Origin: Anoplopoma fimbria
Taxonomy: Eukaryota > Chordata > Actinopteri > Perciformes > Anoplopomatidae
NCBI RefSeq assembly: GCF_027596085.1
Contig: NC_072462.1
Coordinates: 21,427,421-21,491,420, forward strand
DNA length: 64,000 bases
Reading direction: 5' to 3'
Position numbers and translations under genes: made by a program. The notes under the pieces are model-generated. The model had not been told where the DNA came from, did no database searches, and worked only from the letters and a program-made list of their open reading frames with translations. Below, piece after piece: positions 1 to 12,405 of the stretch. Position 1 is the stretch's first letter. Each line of letters starts with the position of its first letter.

Positions 1-372
1 GAGGAAACACAAGAGATACAGGTTCTTTATTAACTTTGATGTATTAAGTGAAGGAGATAAGTGAGAGTAGATTCTGTTTTTTTTAAGGTCATCTAAACAT
101 GACCTTGAATGTGTTTTGGAATATCTACAAAAAGAATGACGTATTAACCAAGCTGTTCCTAGTCTAGTTACAAGCAATAGCGATGAGTACTGCTTCCTGT
201 TGCAGAAATAATGTTGCCTGAAAATCTTTTTTGAGTCCTTACAAACATTAGATTTGTTGTGCTAAAAACAATTTTTTTTTTCTAACTTATGCACATGATT
301 AATTAAGGGATGCAAGGAAAAATATTGATAAAAATGAACAGAAAGGACAAACAAAATAAATAAACTGCATAC

Positions 373-3300
373 CTTGATGATGCTCTGGCAGGTGCTGAGC
401 GGTAAACCCACCAGACTCGTCCCATTGATGGTCATGATCTGGTCTCCAATGTTGAGTCGACCCGACTTCTCAGCCGGCCCAGCATGCATCATGCTGGCGA
501 TGATGACGGTGGGGAGGATGGACCCCCAGCCTGATTCTACTATCACCACACCCAGGATCTCTCCTTTCTGCTTCTCAATGTAAACCTGCAAGGAACCACA
601 TCCTGTTGTATTTGTGCAACTTTTCAGAGACAGATTGAGCTCATAAAGTTCTCCTGCAGGAAAAACTATGGAAACGTAACATTTACTGTTCAAATTCAAA
701 TCTTAAAACCTCATCTAAATGACTTAAAAGAGTTACGCTGCACCCATTTTAAACATCTCACGGCCAACTGCACAATTCTGAAAAATGCGAGACGACAGCA
801 GGCGTTTGGAACAGTGAGAGGAGGGAAGGGATCTGAGGTCAGACCAGGTAGAGCGCCTCAAATTCACCTTCATGCTAGGGGCTGGTAGCTCCTTTTCCCC
901 CCCAAACTGACACAGCTGTGACTCCAAAACCAGCTTGAGCCACTTTAACCACTGGAAGGCAACTAACGTAACAATCGAAAAATAATGGCACTGGCTCATT
1001 TGCATTCAAATATTTATGATAACATTATTAAATCTTAATGTGAAAGTTCTTTGTATGTAGGGTGCAGAACACAAACAACACATAAAGGGCAATCAATATG
1101 TTCAGGGGAATATTCTATTTAATTCGAGTAGATGTGTATTTTTGAAGGTAAGAATATACTCAATTTAAGCACAAGAAGTTTATCAAAAACTCCTATGACT
1201 GTGCTGCCACCTACTGGTTCACTTACATCTTTGCAGTTCTCTGACTTGGAGAAGTGGATGAGGTCGTCGTTGTACATGTCCTGAGTGTTGAGCAGGTCGC
1301 TGTACTCCCTCTGGCTCAGATCTTCTGGATCGATGCCGTTGGCCCTGAGGAACTCCTGGTAGGCGACGCTGAAAGACTGGCCAATAGACTGAGCTATAAG
1401 CTGAGCCTGAAAGAGAGGAAGAGGAGGGCGAGAGCTTGTCAATGACGGGTAACTTTTATAGTCCCTCTGGAAATTTGGTCTGCTCAGACAAAAGCCCAAA
1501 CATTATATTTTTGAGGGTTGTTTACATTACACGGAGAAAAAACACACACACACACACACACATTGTATATTACAATATTTATACTGACCCTAACCTAAAC
1601 TTAACTCTAAAATCATGTTTTAAAAGGCCCTGACAATATATTTTCTTTTCAGTTTTGGAAAATTCATGTTAAAGTTTTCTGTCTGCTCTCACAGCTGATT
1701 TTTGGCAGGGCTAAGCTGTTAAAGAATGGAGATGTCACATACAACGTGGTGGATGGACTTATGTTGGAAGACAAGATCCACAGTCATAAGGTAGCAGCTT
1801 GAGGATCTAAATGTAAAACTCTTAATAAATAATGCAAACGATTTGTTTGACATACCTTTGCCTTTTTTGATACTTTGATACTTTACTATGATAGTATAAG
1901 TTGCTCAGCTGTCAACTGTAAGGATCCACGGAGGCTGGTGAAAACTGCTCAGACACTCGCAGGACCTTTACATGCAGTTGTGTAAGAAGAAATCCAATTA
2001 TCAGGGAACCCAATCACCCCAGTTACAGACTCTTCTACCTAATGCACCAGGCTCAGCTTCATACCACAGGCCAATTAGGCCATAAGACTTTTTGGGCTCT
2101 TTCGCTCAACACTACGAGTCTGTGACCTGTATATTCTTGTACCTACTGTATTACAATCTGTTTGCATCTCTGTATAAACATATTTATTACTTCTCATTCA
2201 GCAAATGCATTTTCTACATACCTGTTTAAATTACAGTTTTCATTTTGCTTTCATTAGACTTTTTATTGATATACCAAACTTTGAACTTTTTGAAACTATA
2301 ACTTTCTTATATTTTTGACATAATATACTGTAACTTTTTTTCGACATACTATACTAGCACTAAGTGACATACTAAAATACTTTGTTTTTGGGGCTTTTTT
2401 CAAAGTACTATACTATGACTTTTTTTAAACATACTATAGTGTGATGTTTTTAGAAGTACTTTACAATGATGTTTTAATTGCCTTTTTTTTTTTTTAAACG
2501 TACTTTTCAAATTTATATATCATTTTTTATATGACTTTACATGCTATACTATGGTATTTTTATGACATACTATACATTTACTTTTTTTTGATATACTATG
2601 ACTTTTTCCACATACTATAATATGACTTTTTTTTAACATTCTGTTCTATGACTTTATTCATTTTTTTCGACATTAAACTTATATTATACTATACTAATGT
2701 GTTTTTCTGACCTTTTTTGACTTTCTATACTTTCATTTTTTTCACACTTTTTTTTAAACATACTATGACTTTTATAAACATACTATATTACGACAGTTGT
2801 ATGATATTTTTCGACCTACTATACAATGATCATTTTATGATTTTTTTTTACTTTCTATACTGTGACTTTTTCATGATTTGGTTGAAATACTAGACTATGA
2901 CCTTTTTTGACATGCTGTCCTATCAACTTATGATTTTCTGGATCTACTATATAGATATTTTGATGATTTTCTTCAACTTTTTTTTAATTACTTCTTTATG
3001 ATTTTGTTTGAAATACTATTCTATGACTTTTTTTGGCATGCTATACTCTGACTTTTTAAAAAATATTATACAATGACTTTTTCGACATACTATACTATGA
3101 CTTTTTTCGACATAATGCAGCTACTTTCATTTGTCTTCTTTTAAACATACTTTATGTCAACATACTATGACCTTTGTGGATTTTTTTTTTGGACTTTTAA
3201 CAACAAACTATTCTATGACTTTACGTCATACTATACTATGACTTCATGACATGCTATACTAGGCAATTTTTATTACTTTCTATGAGATACAATACTATAA

Positions 3301-6300
3301 CTTTTTTGGCAAACCATACTAAGACTGAATAAAGAGATGCTGCGGGGGCAGCAGGCTTAGGAGAGTGTTCCAGACTTCCCTCTCCCTAGAACTCTTTCCA
3401 GCTCATCCTTGGGAACCCCGAGGCAAGACGAGAGATATGATCTCTCCAGCGTGTTCTGGGTCTACCCCGGTCCCTTTTACCAGTTGGACGTGCTGGAAAA
3501 CCTCTAAGGGTAGACGTCAAGGAGGCATCCTGATCAGATGCAAGAACAACCTCAGCGAACGAGCAGCTGCTCTACTCAGAGCTCCCTCTGGATGTCTGAG
3601 CTCCTCATCCTATCTCTAAGGCTGAGCCCGGCCACCCTACCAAGAAAGCTCATTTCTGCTTGTATCCGTGATCTAATGTCACCAAAGCTCATGACCATAG
3701 GTGAGGTTTGGAATGCAGATGGACTGATAAATTGAGAGCTTCGCCCTACGGCTCAGCTCCCTCTTTACCACAACGGTCCGGTACAACTCACACAGCACTG
3801 CTAACCGAACCGCCTGTCCATCTCACGCTCAATTTTACCCTCACTAATGAACAAGAACCAGAGGTATTGAACTCCCCCGCAATTATGACGTCCCCAAACC
3901 GGACACTCTCCTCCCTCCAACTTCGCCTTGAAATCCTTTCCATGCAAATCAAAACCAGGAGTGGTGACATGGAACAACCCTGGCTGAACACAGCCTGAGA
4001 CAAGCCCTGCTTTCCCTTTCTGAGTCATATCACAGTTTGTCAGAACTTCCTTGAGGCCAACCGAAAGTCCTTCCCCCTGGTCTCCTGAACTCCTCCCACA
4101 TTTTGGTTTTGATGCAGCACTTCTGGCTAAACTGTACCTGTCTGCTGTTCCCAGAGACCCCTCGGCCAGCCAAGCCAAAAAGGCCTTTTTGGCCTTCCGA
4201 CCACAGCTTCTAGCGGCCGCTTCCACAATGGAGGTTCAGAACATGGCCCACTTTGATTCCATGTCCCCAGCCTACCCTGGGATGCACAAGAAATTCTTTC
4301 GGAGGTGGGAGATGAGGACCTCGCGGACAGGGGCCTCGGCTAGATGTTCCCAGATCAACCTCACCACACTTTGTCCAACAACAAAGCACGCAAAACAGTA
4401 TGATTCCTATGGATAGAATAGATGAATAGAGGGTAATATAACAAAAACAGATTAATGATCAATAACTCACATCCTCTGACTCGAAGACATGGCAGATCAT
4501 CCTGTACAGCCGTCTGTCATCGTTGGTCATGGTGGTTTGCTCAGCTGTGCTGTCCAGGTTTTCCTGTGCGCTGCGGGAGCGCACCATCTTCCCTCGGGCC
4601 ATCAGCACCACCATGTTACCGATGTCCGCTATGTAGGAGATCGTCCTTAGCGGAAGGTCCATTAAAGACTCCTGGTGATCCAAAAAAGATGATAATGAAA
4701 TTTCTCTCTTTGTACGATGACATTGTCCCTCCAGAAGCATTCAAGGTATATACTGATGGCGCAAGGAAAGGAATGCTTGCTAACACTTTTATACCTGAGT
4801 GTCTGCATTGAGGACTTTGATCCTCTGCGTGGACATAAACAGATCCACCTCAGCAGTGGCCGGAGCCTCCCCGTCGGGGCTCTGTGCAGCCGGAGAGAAA
4901 CAACAAGAATAGAAGTGAACATAAGAAGCAACAGGTTATGAACGGCAGTGAAGGAGAGCAGAGCAGGTGTCATAACTGTCAAGAGCAAACAAATCTAAAG
5001 CATACAAATAAGACTAATGAATAAAAAACACGTATGTCTCTGGCAATCTGCATGCGACAAACAAAAGAATAGAATACATTTTAATCACCTGCACAAATGT
5101 TCTCCTTGTCTAACATTAGCATTTGACGTTGAATTTCCATACTTAGAAGTCATCTTTTACATAAAACACACAATCACAGAGAGACAAAGAGACTAAACCA
5201 AACTAAACTAGCTTACCTTTTTCCTGTTCTTTGCCTGCTTCTGAGCAGCCTGCATTGATCAAAAAGCAGAATAGAGACTCAGAAAGCAACACATCAAGAC
5301 AACAAAGTATAAGAAAATAGCTTTTTGGGTGGAACGACAACCTAAATCGCCTCATTCACTCTCCATTTCAAATGCAAAATGAAAGGACACAAGGACCTTA
5401 AAGGTCTATGTTGTGTATGTGCGTGTGGGGAGACAGTGATTTTACTGTCTATCACATCTGACAACAGCAGGCTGCCAGAGGCCTTTGCAGTAAACATGAT
5501 CAAAAGTTTCCTCTTCATCAATGTGACACAAACAACCCTGAGGACAATTAAGCGGCCGCATGTGTTTCGCCTCATGACAGCTCAGTGTTTGTGTTTCCAA
5601 AATGTTGGCTTGTTCCACCATCTGCTCTTGAAATGGTATCTGTGTCTTTCACGGTTTCAGATCCAAACCTGTCTGCTCACATTCTTTATAGATTTAATTA
5701 CATTTAATCTTTGAAATATAAAAGGGGTCCTAGCTTTTACATGGATTTAAACAACTGTACATTTCATTACAACAGAGGTTGACTTTATATCTTGTACACT
5801 ATGTGAAAGATACATTTAGGGTTGAATGATTTAGACTTGTTTTATTAAAATCACAGATTTGAAATTGCAAGTACAGTTCTTGTAATGATTGAAAGTTTAT
5901 GATCAGTAGTCACTGGATATGGGTGTAGTTAATCACTGTATGGATATGGGTGTAGTTAATCACTGCTTTTCCTACTATGACAAGTCAAAATGACTGCTGT
6001 AAATGACGGCTGCATATTTGGGTTTTGGAATACTGTTCTGACAAAATCATTTGATCACATTTTCTTGGACCCTTGGACATTTTTTTTACCATGTAATGAC
6101 ATTTTACAGACCAAAAAAAAAAAAGATCAACCGGTTAATCAAGAAAATTCAATCAATCAACAAGTAAAATCATTAGTTGCTGCCCTCTACATATAAAATG
6201 TCAAACTATTCTCATATTGCCTTGAAATCTCACATCTATAAATTCATCATGAGGTCCTGACTTTGAGTGGACGTCACCGGTTTTCATTTTATATTTGGCA

Positions 6301-9300
6301 GACATCTCATCAAATCAGAGTCAGTCCTTCAATGCCATCCGAGCTTTTTACCCGTTTAATTGTTCATTCATTTTTTTGTTATATGACTGTTTTATGTCTG
6401 CATTTTTGTCAGCTTTTGAGCTCAAAATTGGAAAACTGGAATATTTTGAAATCAAACATCTTTTTAAATATTCACTACTTGATTGCCATTTTAAAAAAAA
6501 AGAAACACAATATATTTTCATTTCAGTTAATTTATCTTTATACTTTTACTATATAAATGTGCATGAGTTTTTTAAACTCTTAACCCCTTACTTAGTTCCA
6601 CACAGATTTCATAACATATGTAAATAGGGGGGGAGAGCAATGGTATCAGGTATTTTTTTAATCGGATCATTGCATCCCTACAATCGAGATGCCCCTCCTT
6701 TTGGACAGCAATCTTTTCTTTTCCATTAAAAAATTAAATGAGTCCCCCTCAACATTATACTGTCTCTAAATTTCTCCCTCCCTGTAAGTTTCTCAGACCA
6801 TAACAGAGGCAACGTCCTGGATCTGTCAGTCAGCCATCCAGAAAGCAGAAAGTTCAGCTCAGCTCATGTCTTCTTCCTGCCTCTGACTTCCTTCAGTCGA
6901 CTCTCCAAACTGCCCATCTCTGCCGATCACGCAGTACTATCTTTGAATGCCATGCTGTAGGGTTAGGTATTGATCAAAAAAGTACAATACCAGGACCCAT
7001 TAACAGTACACATAAAGTGATACAGAACCCCATAGAGTAGATTTAATACCCATTTCCTACCTAATCAAAAGCATCCTGTTTTCGTTAAATGCCACCACCA
7101 CCGCTTTTATTTTTAATCAGATGCCAGATAACCATACTTTTACATTTATTTGGTGGCATCTCAGCATGCTCACCTGCCAACTCTGTCACACAAACGAGGT
7201 TCGGCCTCCCCACACAACACCAGAAAACGGTCCGTAGATGCTGCAGTAGCGAGTTAATCACAATGCGAGCATAACCATAGAAATTCATTTTTATGAGAAC
7301 TGGATACAACATGTGAAATCATAAATATACAAGGCCAGGTTTATATTTGATGATGTACTTAGTTTAATCACCATGATTTTTTTCTTTGCGTGCATCACGC
7401 AGTGCCTGATGTCATACGCATCGTATGACATCAGGCACTGTGACTGTAGCATAAAGCAGGGTTACAGTCTCCAGGGCATCACAGCCCTGCTCAACAACTT
7501 ATATAACAGCCATTGGAGTTGAGGAGAAAATCCTTTATGACTGTAGATCAGGAGCAGTGATGTGTGGATAATGCATCGTGCAGTAACCCATGGACTTTTT
7601 GCCTGCTGGCTATGTTGCCTGCTGAGGGTTTATGACTTTAAAAAGACCCAAATATGAAGCGAATCTCAGTTACATCACTGATGATCTGAAGTGTGTTAGA
7701 AAATGTATCTCCATCCGAGGAGCTGTGGATTTAATCTTTGAGCTGAAATGTAATTTTCTTCATTGCATTTAGCACATAATTTGTTGAATGACTTATGGTC
7801 AAAAAATGTGTTTTGTGACAGTGACCTTGACCTTTTTATAACAAATTATAATCAGTTCATCCTCGAGTCAAAGTTGACGTTTGTGCCAGATTGATCTCTC
7901 TAAACAGAATCTTTAGGCAACGGAACCAGATTTTGGTATCAGAAGTGTTCTTCATTCCATTTGCAGTCCAATTAGTATTGACCAATCACGTTCTACCATG
8001 CTTTGGTTATACGCAAGAAAACAGTCCTTGTGGAGACCAAAATATTCCACAATTTCTATGGCTTTGCCATTCCACCAAATTAAAATATCCTAGATGTCTT
8101 GTTTTCCCCAAATTCTGATATATTTGTTATTGTTTCTGCTTCCTTTATATCTTCAGAGTAATACAATTGTTTTTTTTATTTCTATGCCTTCAGTGAAATT
8201 AAATTGTATATTTTATTGTATCAACATAAGCAAACTGAAATATGTGTGTTTTATAATGAGTTAAGCTCTTGAAAATGCCCATGTTGTCAAAAATAGAAAC
8301 TGTGTCACTCGTTACTTACTATAAATTGCACTATATTTACCCTCTGTCATTTTATTGAATTACTGAATTCTGCCAGAGAATTTTATTCACTACTGATTAT
8401 AGTGCCGTAAAATATTCTTACATTGTAAAGAAAGAAGTAATGTCTAACATTTATGGAGGCAAAAAATGACACTCAGGTAACGCTACACTTGCAAGTGAGG
8501 TTGCAAAATCAAGATGATTGATTCCTTCTCTGAGTGACTGAGTATTTATCATATAGAGAATAGTGAGTAGGTGAATGGAGTGATTTTCGGACACAGCCAC
8601 ATATTGTCCTGGGATTCCACTTCTATCAAATAAGCTGTAGTTTGCTCTCACCCGGACTCTGTTCATGGCCTCCTGTGCCTGCTGCATGCGGGCGCTCTTT
8701 GTGGGTGTCCTTTCTGACAGCAGGTGGGTGCAGCCCAGGTAGGTCGCTGCAAAGATGATGCCGTCAATAAGGTCCTCAGGGTCGCATGGTCCCGGTACTG
8801 CATGAACCAAAAGCACTTGTTGGGTACATTTACACACATGTACGTGCTATTACACAATCATACCGATCAAAAACTACACAAAAAAATCTACAATATCAGA
8901 GCATTTTTGAAATATGAGAACACATCGATGAACAATGATGTAAATGGAAGGAAGAGCCGAGAAGGATATTATGTCCACTCACAGTCCACAAATGTTGGAA
9001 ACGGAGGAAGAGATCTGCGAAGCTGAGAAACAAAAAAGGAAAAACTATATTACCATCCTTATTGTTTCTACTCACATACTGCAGGTCTCTCCTAACTCAT
9101 TTAAATTCTGCACGCCTTTTACTGCTGTCAGCCACTCAGCTGCTGGCAGATAAACACTAGTAAAAGATGCCTGCCTTTGCAGAATTTATCATCCATGTTG
9201 TCTACAACTGGATGCCAGGTTTGTTTTTGCCTGTATTTGTTTACATTGTTACAAATTGACAGGATTTAAAGTATACTAAATTAGCTTAAATTAGAGGTTC

Positions 9301-12300
9301 CTGTTTGCAATGTACTGGTGGATGTGCCGGATACTTTCACAGGTTTACTTTGATATTAAAAGAAACTTAAAAATGTGGTGAATTTCTGGCAAGCTCTGGA
9401 GCTATAAGGAGCATCTATTTTTCCATATCTTATGGATTTAATGATGTTTATTCACAAACTCTCACCTCCTGGACAGTCGGCATCTGTGGAGGAGACTGTG
9501 GCTGAACTTGAGGTCGTGGCCGCTGAGCTAGAAGCTGCTGTTGTTGCTGCTGATGTTGGTTCTGTTGTTGATGCTGATGTTGACGTTGGTGATGCTGATT
9601 AGGCGGTAGGGGTTGCGGATGTGTGTATGTCTGCAGCGGCCTCGCAGTGTCCCTCTGCTGTGAATGGTGGCCCTGGTGGTGGTGATGATGATGATTGTGT
9701 TGGGGCTGCTGTTGGTGATAATGCTGAGGATGATGTGTTCTGGCTGAATCAGCTCTTGGTGGACTGACTGGCTCCCGAACTGGAACTGATGCATAGCGGG
9801 ATGGAGACTCAGTCACTGACTGAGCGGGGGAGTGAGGAGAGGTCTGATAGAATGAAACAGAGAAAAACAGAAAAAGAAAAAAGAAATGTTTTTTTTAAAT
9901 CACTCCTTTTAAACTGCAATTCATATATAGCAACTCAGCTGACACATTATTCCAATGATACATGATTCAGGATTTGGGCATTAATCCAACATAAATTAAA
10001 TGAGAGCCAGGGATGTAAATCTCATTTTAAAACTTCCAGTAAGCAATGAAATCTAATTGAATTGCAACACTGCAGACCTCCTTGGGCAATGTCACTCATC
10101 AGCACAGCCTTAAAGGTAATGTCCGAAACTAATCTATTCTTCCAGGGAGTCAAAAGTCCAGTTAATTTGATTGGATTTCCCAAAGCCACACCGCTCCCAT
10201 TTAAAAATTTCTTATGAGTTACTTGAATAAAAGTGCAACATCGGGTACAGGGGAATGAAAAACGTTCAGATGAAACAATTTACACTTGAAATGCTGCAAT
10301 TATTCATATGACGCATTAGAAATTGTAAGAGGGAGCAGATCACAGTGCTATAAGTCTTTTGGTAGATACATTTTTCATTTAAAACAAAAGCAGTAAGCTT
10401 TAAAAGGAAGACTGAAGTCATACTTACATGGCCAGCTGGGGTCTGCAGTGGGTATACCTCCTCTGTGGGGCTCACCTCCTGCCTCATCACCCAAATCGGC
10501 TCCACAGGTTTGTCAGGTGTGTAGGGGGAGCGCACAGTCTTAATCTTGACCTCCTCAATTGCCTCCCTGATATCTTTAATCGCCATGACGATGGCATCTC
10601 CTGAGCCCCTCGTACCATCTTCCTCTTGGGGTCCTTCCACATTCCGCTCCTCCTGGGCCTCTCCTGAGCTGCTCTGGCCAGACGAAGGGCTCTTGTCCTG
10701 GGTTTCTGTGTGTCTGGGTAGCTGCCTGCGACTTTTTGGAATGGGACTTTGATTAGCGATTTCCCCCTCACCATCAGACTGTCCGTCGTAGTGGTGCAGT
10801 CGGCAGCCAACAGAGCGGTCAAGAGGGGAGTGATGTGAGCCACGGTCTCTGCCCTGCCTTGGGGCATAATGGGAGCCCTTGGTGGGGGAGGATGGAGCCC
10901 CTTTTTGTACATTCTCTTGTCTATGGCTAGTAAAGGGCTCTTGGCAGGACTCCTGATGGACCTCATTAGACTCAGTCCTCCAACCAGACTGCCTGCGAGG
11001 TTCTCTGTGTAACTCGGCGTAGGCGGTCTTAAGCGGCTCAGGAAAAGAGTCGGGGTGGGATTTTGGCTCCGAGTACGACTCGTAGACAGGGTCTGGGTAC
11101 GATTTTTGGTGGGACTCTGTATAAAAGTCTGCATAGGTTTTAGGATAAGAGTCAGAGCAGGAAGTGAAGTGAGACAGCGAGCACGATTCGGAGCAATCCT
11201 CATCCTCATCCTCATCTTCAGGTAGAAGGTCATTGTCAGGCAGAGGGCTCATACTGGTTTCCTCACTGAAGTGGTCCAGCTGGGGGAATGGTGGAAGATC
11301 TGGGGATGAAGGAGGAGTTGGTGACTGGAGTGGCGGCGGGCTGTGGAGAGGTCCGTCCATGCTGAGTGAGGCAGCGCTCTCCGTGTCGGAGCAGAGATCA
11401 GTGATTTCACTTCCCTGAGCTGCAATGTCCTCCGCTACATCATCTATCACTTCCTCCTGAACCTCCTCCACCCTCTCTGTATGTTCCTTTGCTCCGTCAT
11501 CGACTGTCTGCAAATCATTATAGCTGCAGCTGGAGCAACCTGTGGTTGAGCAGTGGTCTCCATCATCCTCTGCCTGTTCTTGATCTTCGTACTTGTCCTT
11601 TACTTCTTCCAATTTCTCCAATTCCTCCTCACACTCCACTTTATGCTCCTGGAGGTCCTCTACTGCCATAGCAGGAGGAGTGTGTGGGGGGTGATGTTGC
11701 ATTTCATGGGTTGCAGGACCAGGTGAGAGTTGGGTGGGGGTGACAACTGCAACAGGACTCTGTTGAGGAGATCTCCTGTCCTGCAATTGGTCGGTTACAG
11801 GAGTATCTGATGTGCGCTGTTGTACCTGCACCTCTGCTGGAGCCTCCCGCTCATCCACACCAGATGAAGAGTCATGCATCTCTCTGATAGGTTGCCTTTG
11901 TCTGTGACCTCTGAGCCTTGGGTTAGGGTCGCCATGACGGCGGTAACGGGTGACAGCAGGGCGGGGTTGCTGGACAGGACGAGGCTCAGTGTCTCGACTC
12001 CCTTCCCCGTCTGGCCTAGAAGCAGCGACCACTGGCACCAGACCTGGACTCTGAGCCTGGCTTTGGCCCTGCCCTGGTGGAGGCCGCCGGCGATGCCGAG
12101 GGGGCCCGCGATTTGTGGGTAGGTGGTGTTGGTGAGGAGGCTGATGATGATGATGATGATGATGATGGGGATTCAGTTCTCCATCCTGGTTGACCATCTG
12201 ACATGGCCTCCAGGACCGACGTACAGGAGGTTCCCCAGGGGACGTCCCATTGGGCTGCCTACTCCTAGGAGGCACCTTGTGCTCCTCGCCTGCTTCCCCG

Positions 12301-12329
12301 GAAGCCTCTCCCTGATACTTGTTGCTCAT
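373..12329 (-). CDS. apba1: Amyloid-beta precursor-binding family A member 1 (Mint1/X11-alpha), 3' end outside window
   Basis: This is a neuronal adaptor that binds Munc18, CASK and the NPxY tail of APP at synapses. Coding exons on the minus strand, in transcript order, are 12329-10428, 9843-9466, 9022-8983, 8797-8652, 5249-5217, 4881-4795, 4671-4471, 1406-1227 and 585-373. Every junction has AG/GT and frame is kept over 1060 codons. Residues 1-577 are low complexity, with a LHHYD.QSDGE patch resembling the Munc18-binding region. Residues 578-634 ([35 protein letters not shown]) match the CASK-binding segment, which favours APBA1 over APBA2. Residues about 774-975 form the PTB domain ([38 protein letters not shown]). 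PDZ1 ([15 protein letters not shown]) ends at 373 with donor GTATGC; PDZ2 is off the left edge. The start is the ATG at 12329-12327, because the in-frame upstream codon at 12353 is TTG. The a/b paralogue was not resolved. Confidence 0.95.
2290..3325. repeat. Degenerate AT-rich minisatellite in apba1 intron
   Basis: About 1 kb is built from variants of a roughly 25-base unit resembling catactatactatgacttttt(tcga). Copies differ in spacing and substitutions, so this is an old decayed tandem array. It sits in the intron between the exons at 4471-4671 and 1227-1406. No coding potential is seen. Confidence 0.75.
3335..4380 (-). mobile_element. Internally deleted non-LTR retrotransposon (LINE) remnant
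   Basis: Read on the minus strand, broken frames give pieces typical of a common fish LINE polyprotein. In order they are a linker after the endonuclease ([29 protein letters not shown]), pieces of the reverse transcriptase flank ([26 protein letters not shown]), and a C-terminal end (GREVW, LLSLLPP) close to 3345. The catalytic reverse transcriptase core with the YADD/FADD-type motif is absent, and frameshifts and stops occur throughout. It is a dead 5'-truncated copy with an internal deletion, lying in an apba1 intron. The clade (RTE/Rex-like or other) was not settled. Confidence 0.8.
5217..5249 (-). other. apba1: 33-nt microexon inside the apba1 PTB region
   Basis: A 33-base exon encoding [11 protein letters not shown] is flanked by acceptor gatcaatgcag and donor GTAAGC, both in phase 0. 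Inclusion or skipping would therefore keep the frame. It matches the basic linker (AQKLAKSRKK) found in human APBA1 between the two halves of the PTB domain. It is far from both neighbours (about 3.4 kb and 0.3 kb), so it stands as a separate exon. Whether it is alternatively spliced cannot be read from DNA. Confidence 0.85.
7400..7440. repeat. Perfect 19-bp inverted repeat with 3-nt loop
   Basis: Arms 7400-7418 (cagtgcctgatgtcatacg) and 7422-7440 are exact reverse complements separated by cat. The stem stops at 7399/7441. It lies in an apba1 intron with no recognisable transposon context. Confidence 0.9.
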
Positions 12330-12405
12330 GGCTGGGTTGTGATCCGACTCCAAATTTCAGAACATGCTCCTCTTGTCTCCAACAGTTCCCCGCTCATAGC
12401 ACAGC
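10428..12405 (-). other. apba1: apba1 large second exon with short 5'UTR
   Basis: A splice acceptor (ctctcccag) places the exon start at 12405, giving 76 bases of 5'UTR before the ATG at 12329. The exon encodes 634 residues and ends at the donor GTAAGT after a complete codon. It is dominated by low-complexity protein: a run of eight histidines encoded by an ATG/ATC-type triplet microsatellite at about 12140-12165, Glu-rich coiled-coil-like stretches near 11590-11640, and an Asp-Glu run near 11200. Mammalian APBA1 also carries most of its N-terminal half on one big exon, which supports the structure. Individual disordered segments cannot be aligned with confidence. Confidence 0.85.
12326..12397 (-). 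promoter_or_regulatory. Upstream ORF overlapping the apba1 start codon
   Basis: The 5'UTR of the large apba1 exon contains an ATG at 12397. It opens a 23-codon ORF whose TGA stop (12328-12326) overlaps the main ATG (12329-12327) in an ATGA arrangement. Such overlaps can permit termination-reinitiation and usually lower translation of the main ORF. If the upstream exon ending at 16513 is spliced to 12405, the ORF continues in frame from an ATG at 16567 and becomes 44 codons long. The sequence is directly visible; any regulatory effect is inference. Confidence 0.6.

Larger units (their letters stand above)
4960..8640. other. apba1 introns around the 33-nt microexon
   Basis: Apart from the microexon at 5217-5249 this stretch is non-coding. 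It shows AT-rich unique-looking sequence, a tandem duplication of about 28 bases around 5912-5965 (gatatgggtgtagttaatca twice), and a perfect inverted repeat at 7400-7440. The short ORFs here lack codon structure or homology that I recognise. Confidence 0.6.

Noticed and set aside
7400..7440. microRNA precursor
   Set aside because: The stem is only 19 pairs with a 3-base loop, too short and too tight for a normal pri-miRNA.
10487..11233. Second long frame overlapping the large apba1 exon
   Set aside because: It is a shifted-frame shadow of the low-complexity coding exon and lacks independent splice or domain support.
12330..12353. Extension of the apba1 N-terminus to 12353
   Set aside because: The codon at 12353 is TTG, not ATG; the first in-frame ATG is at 12329.
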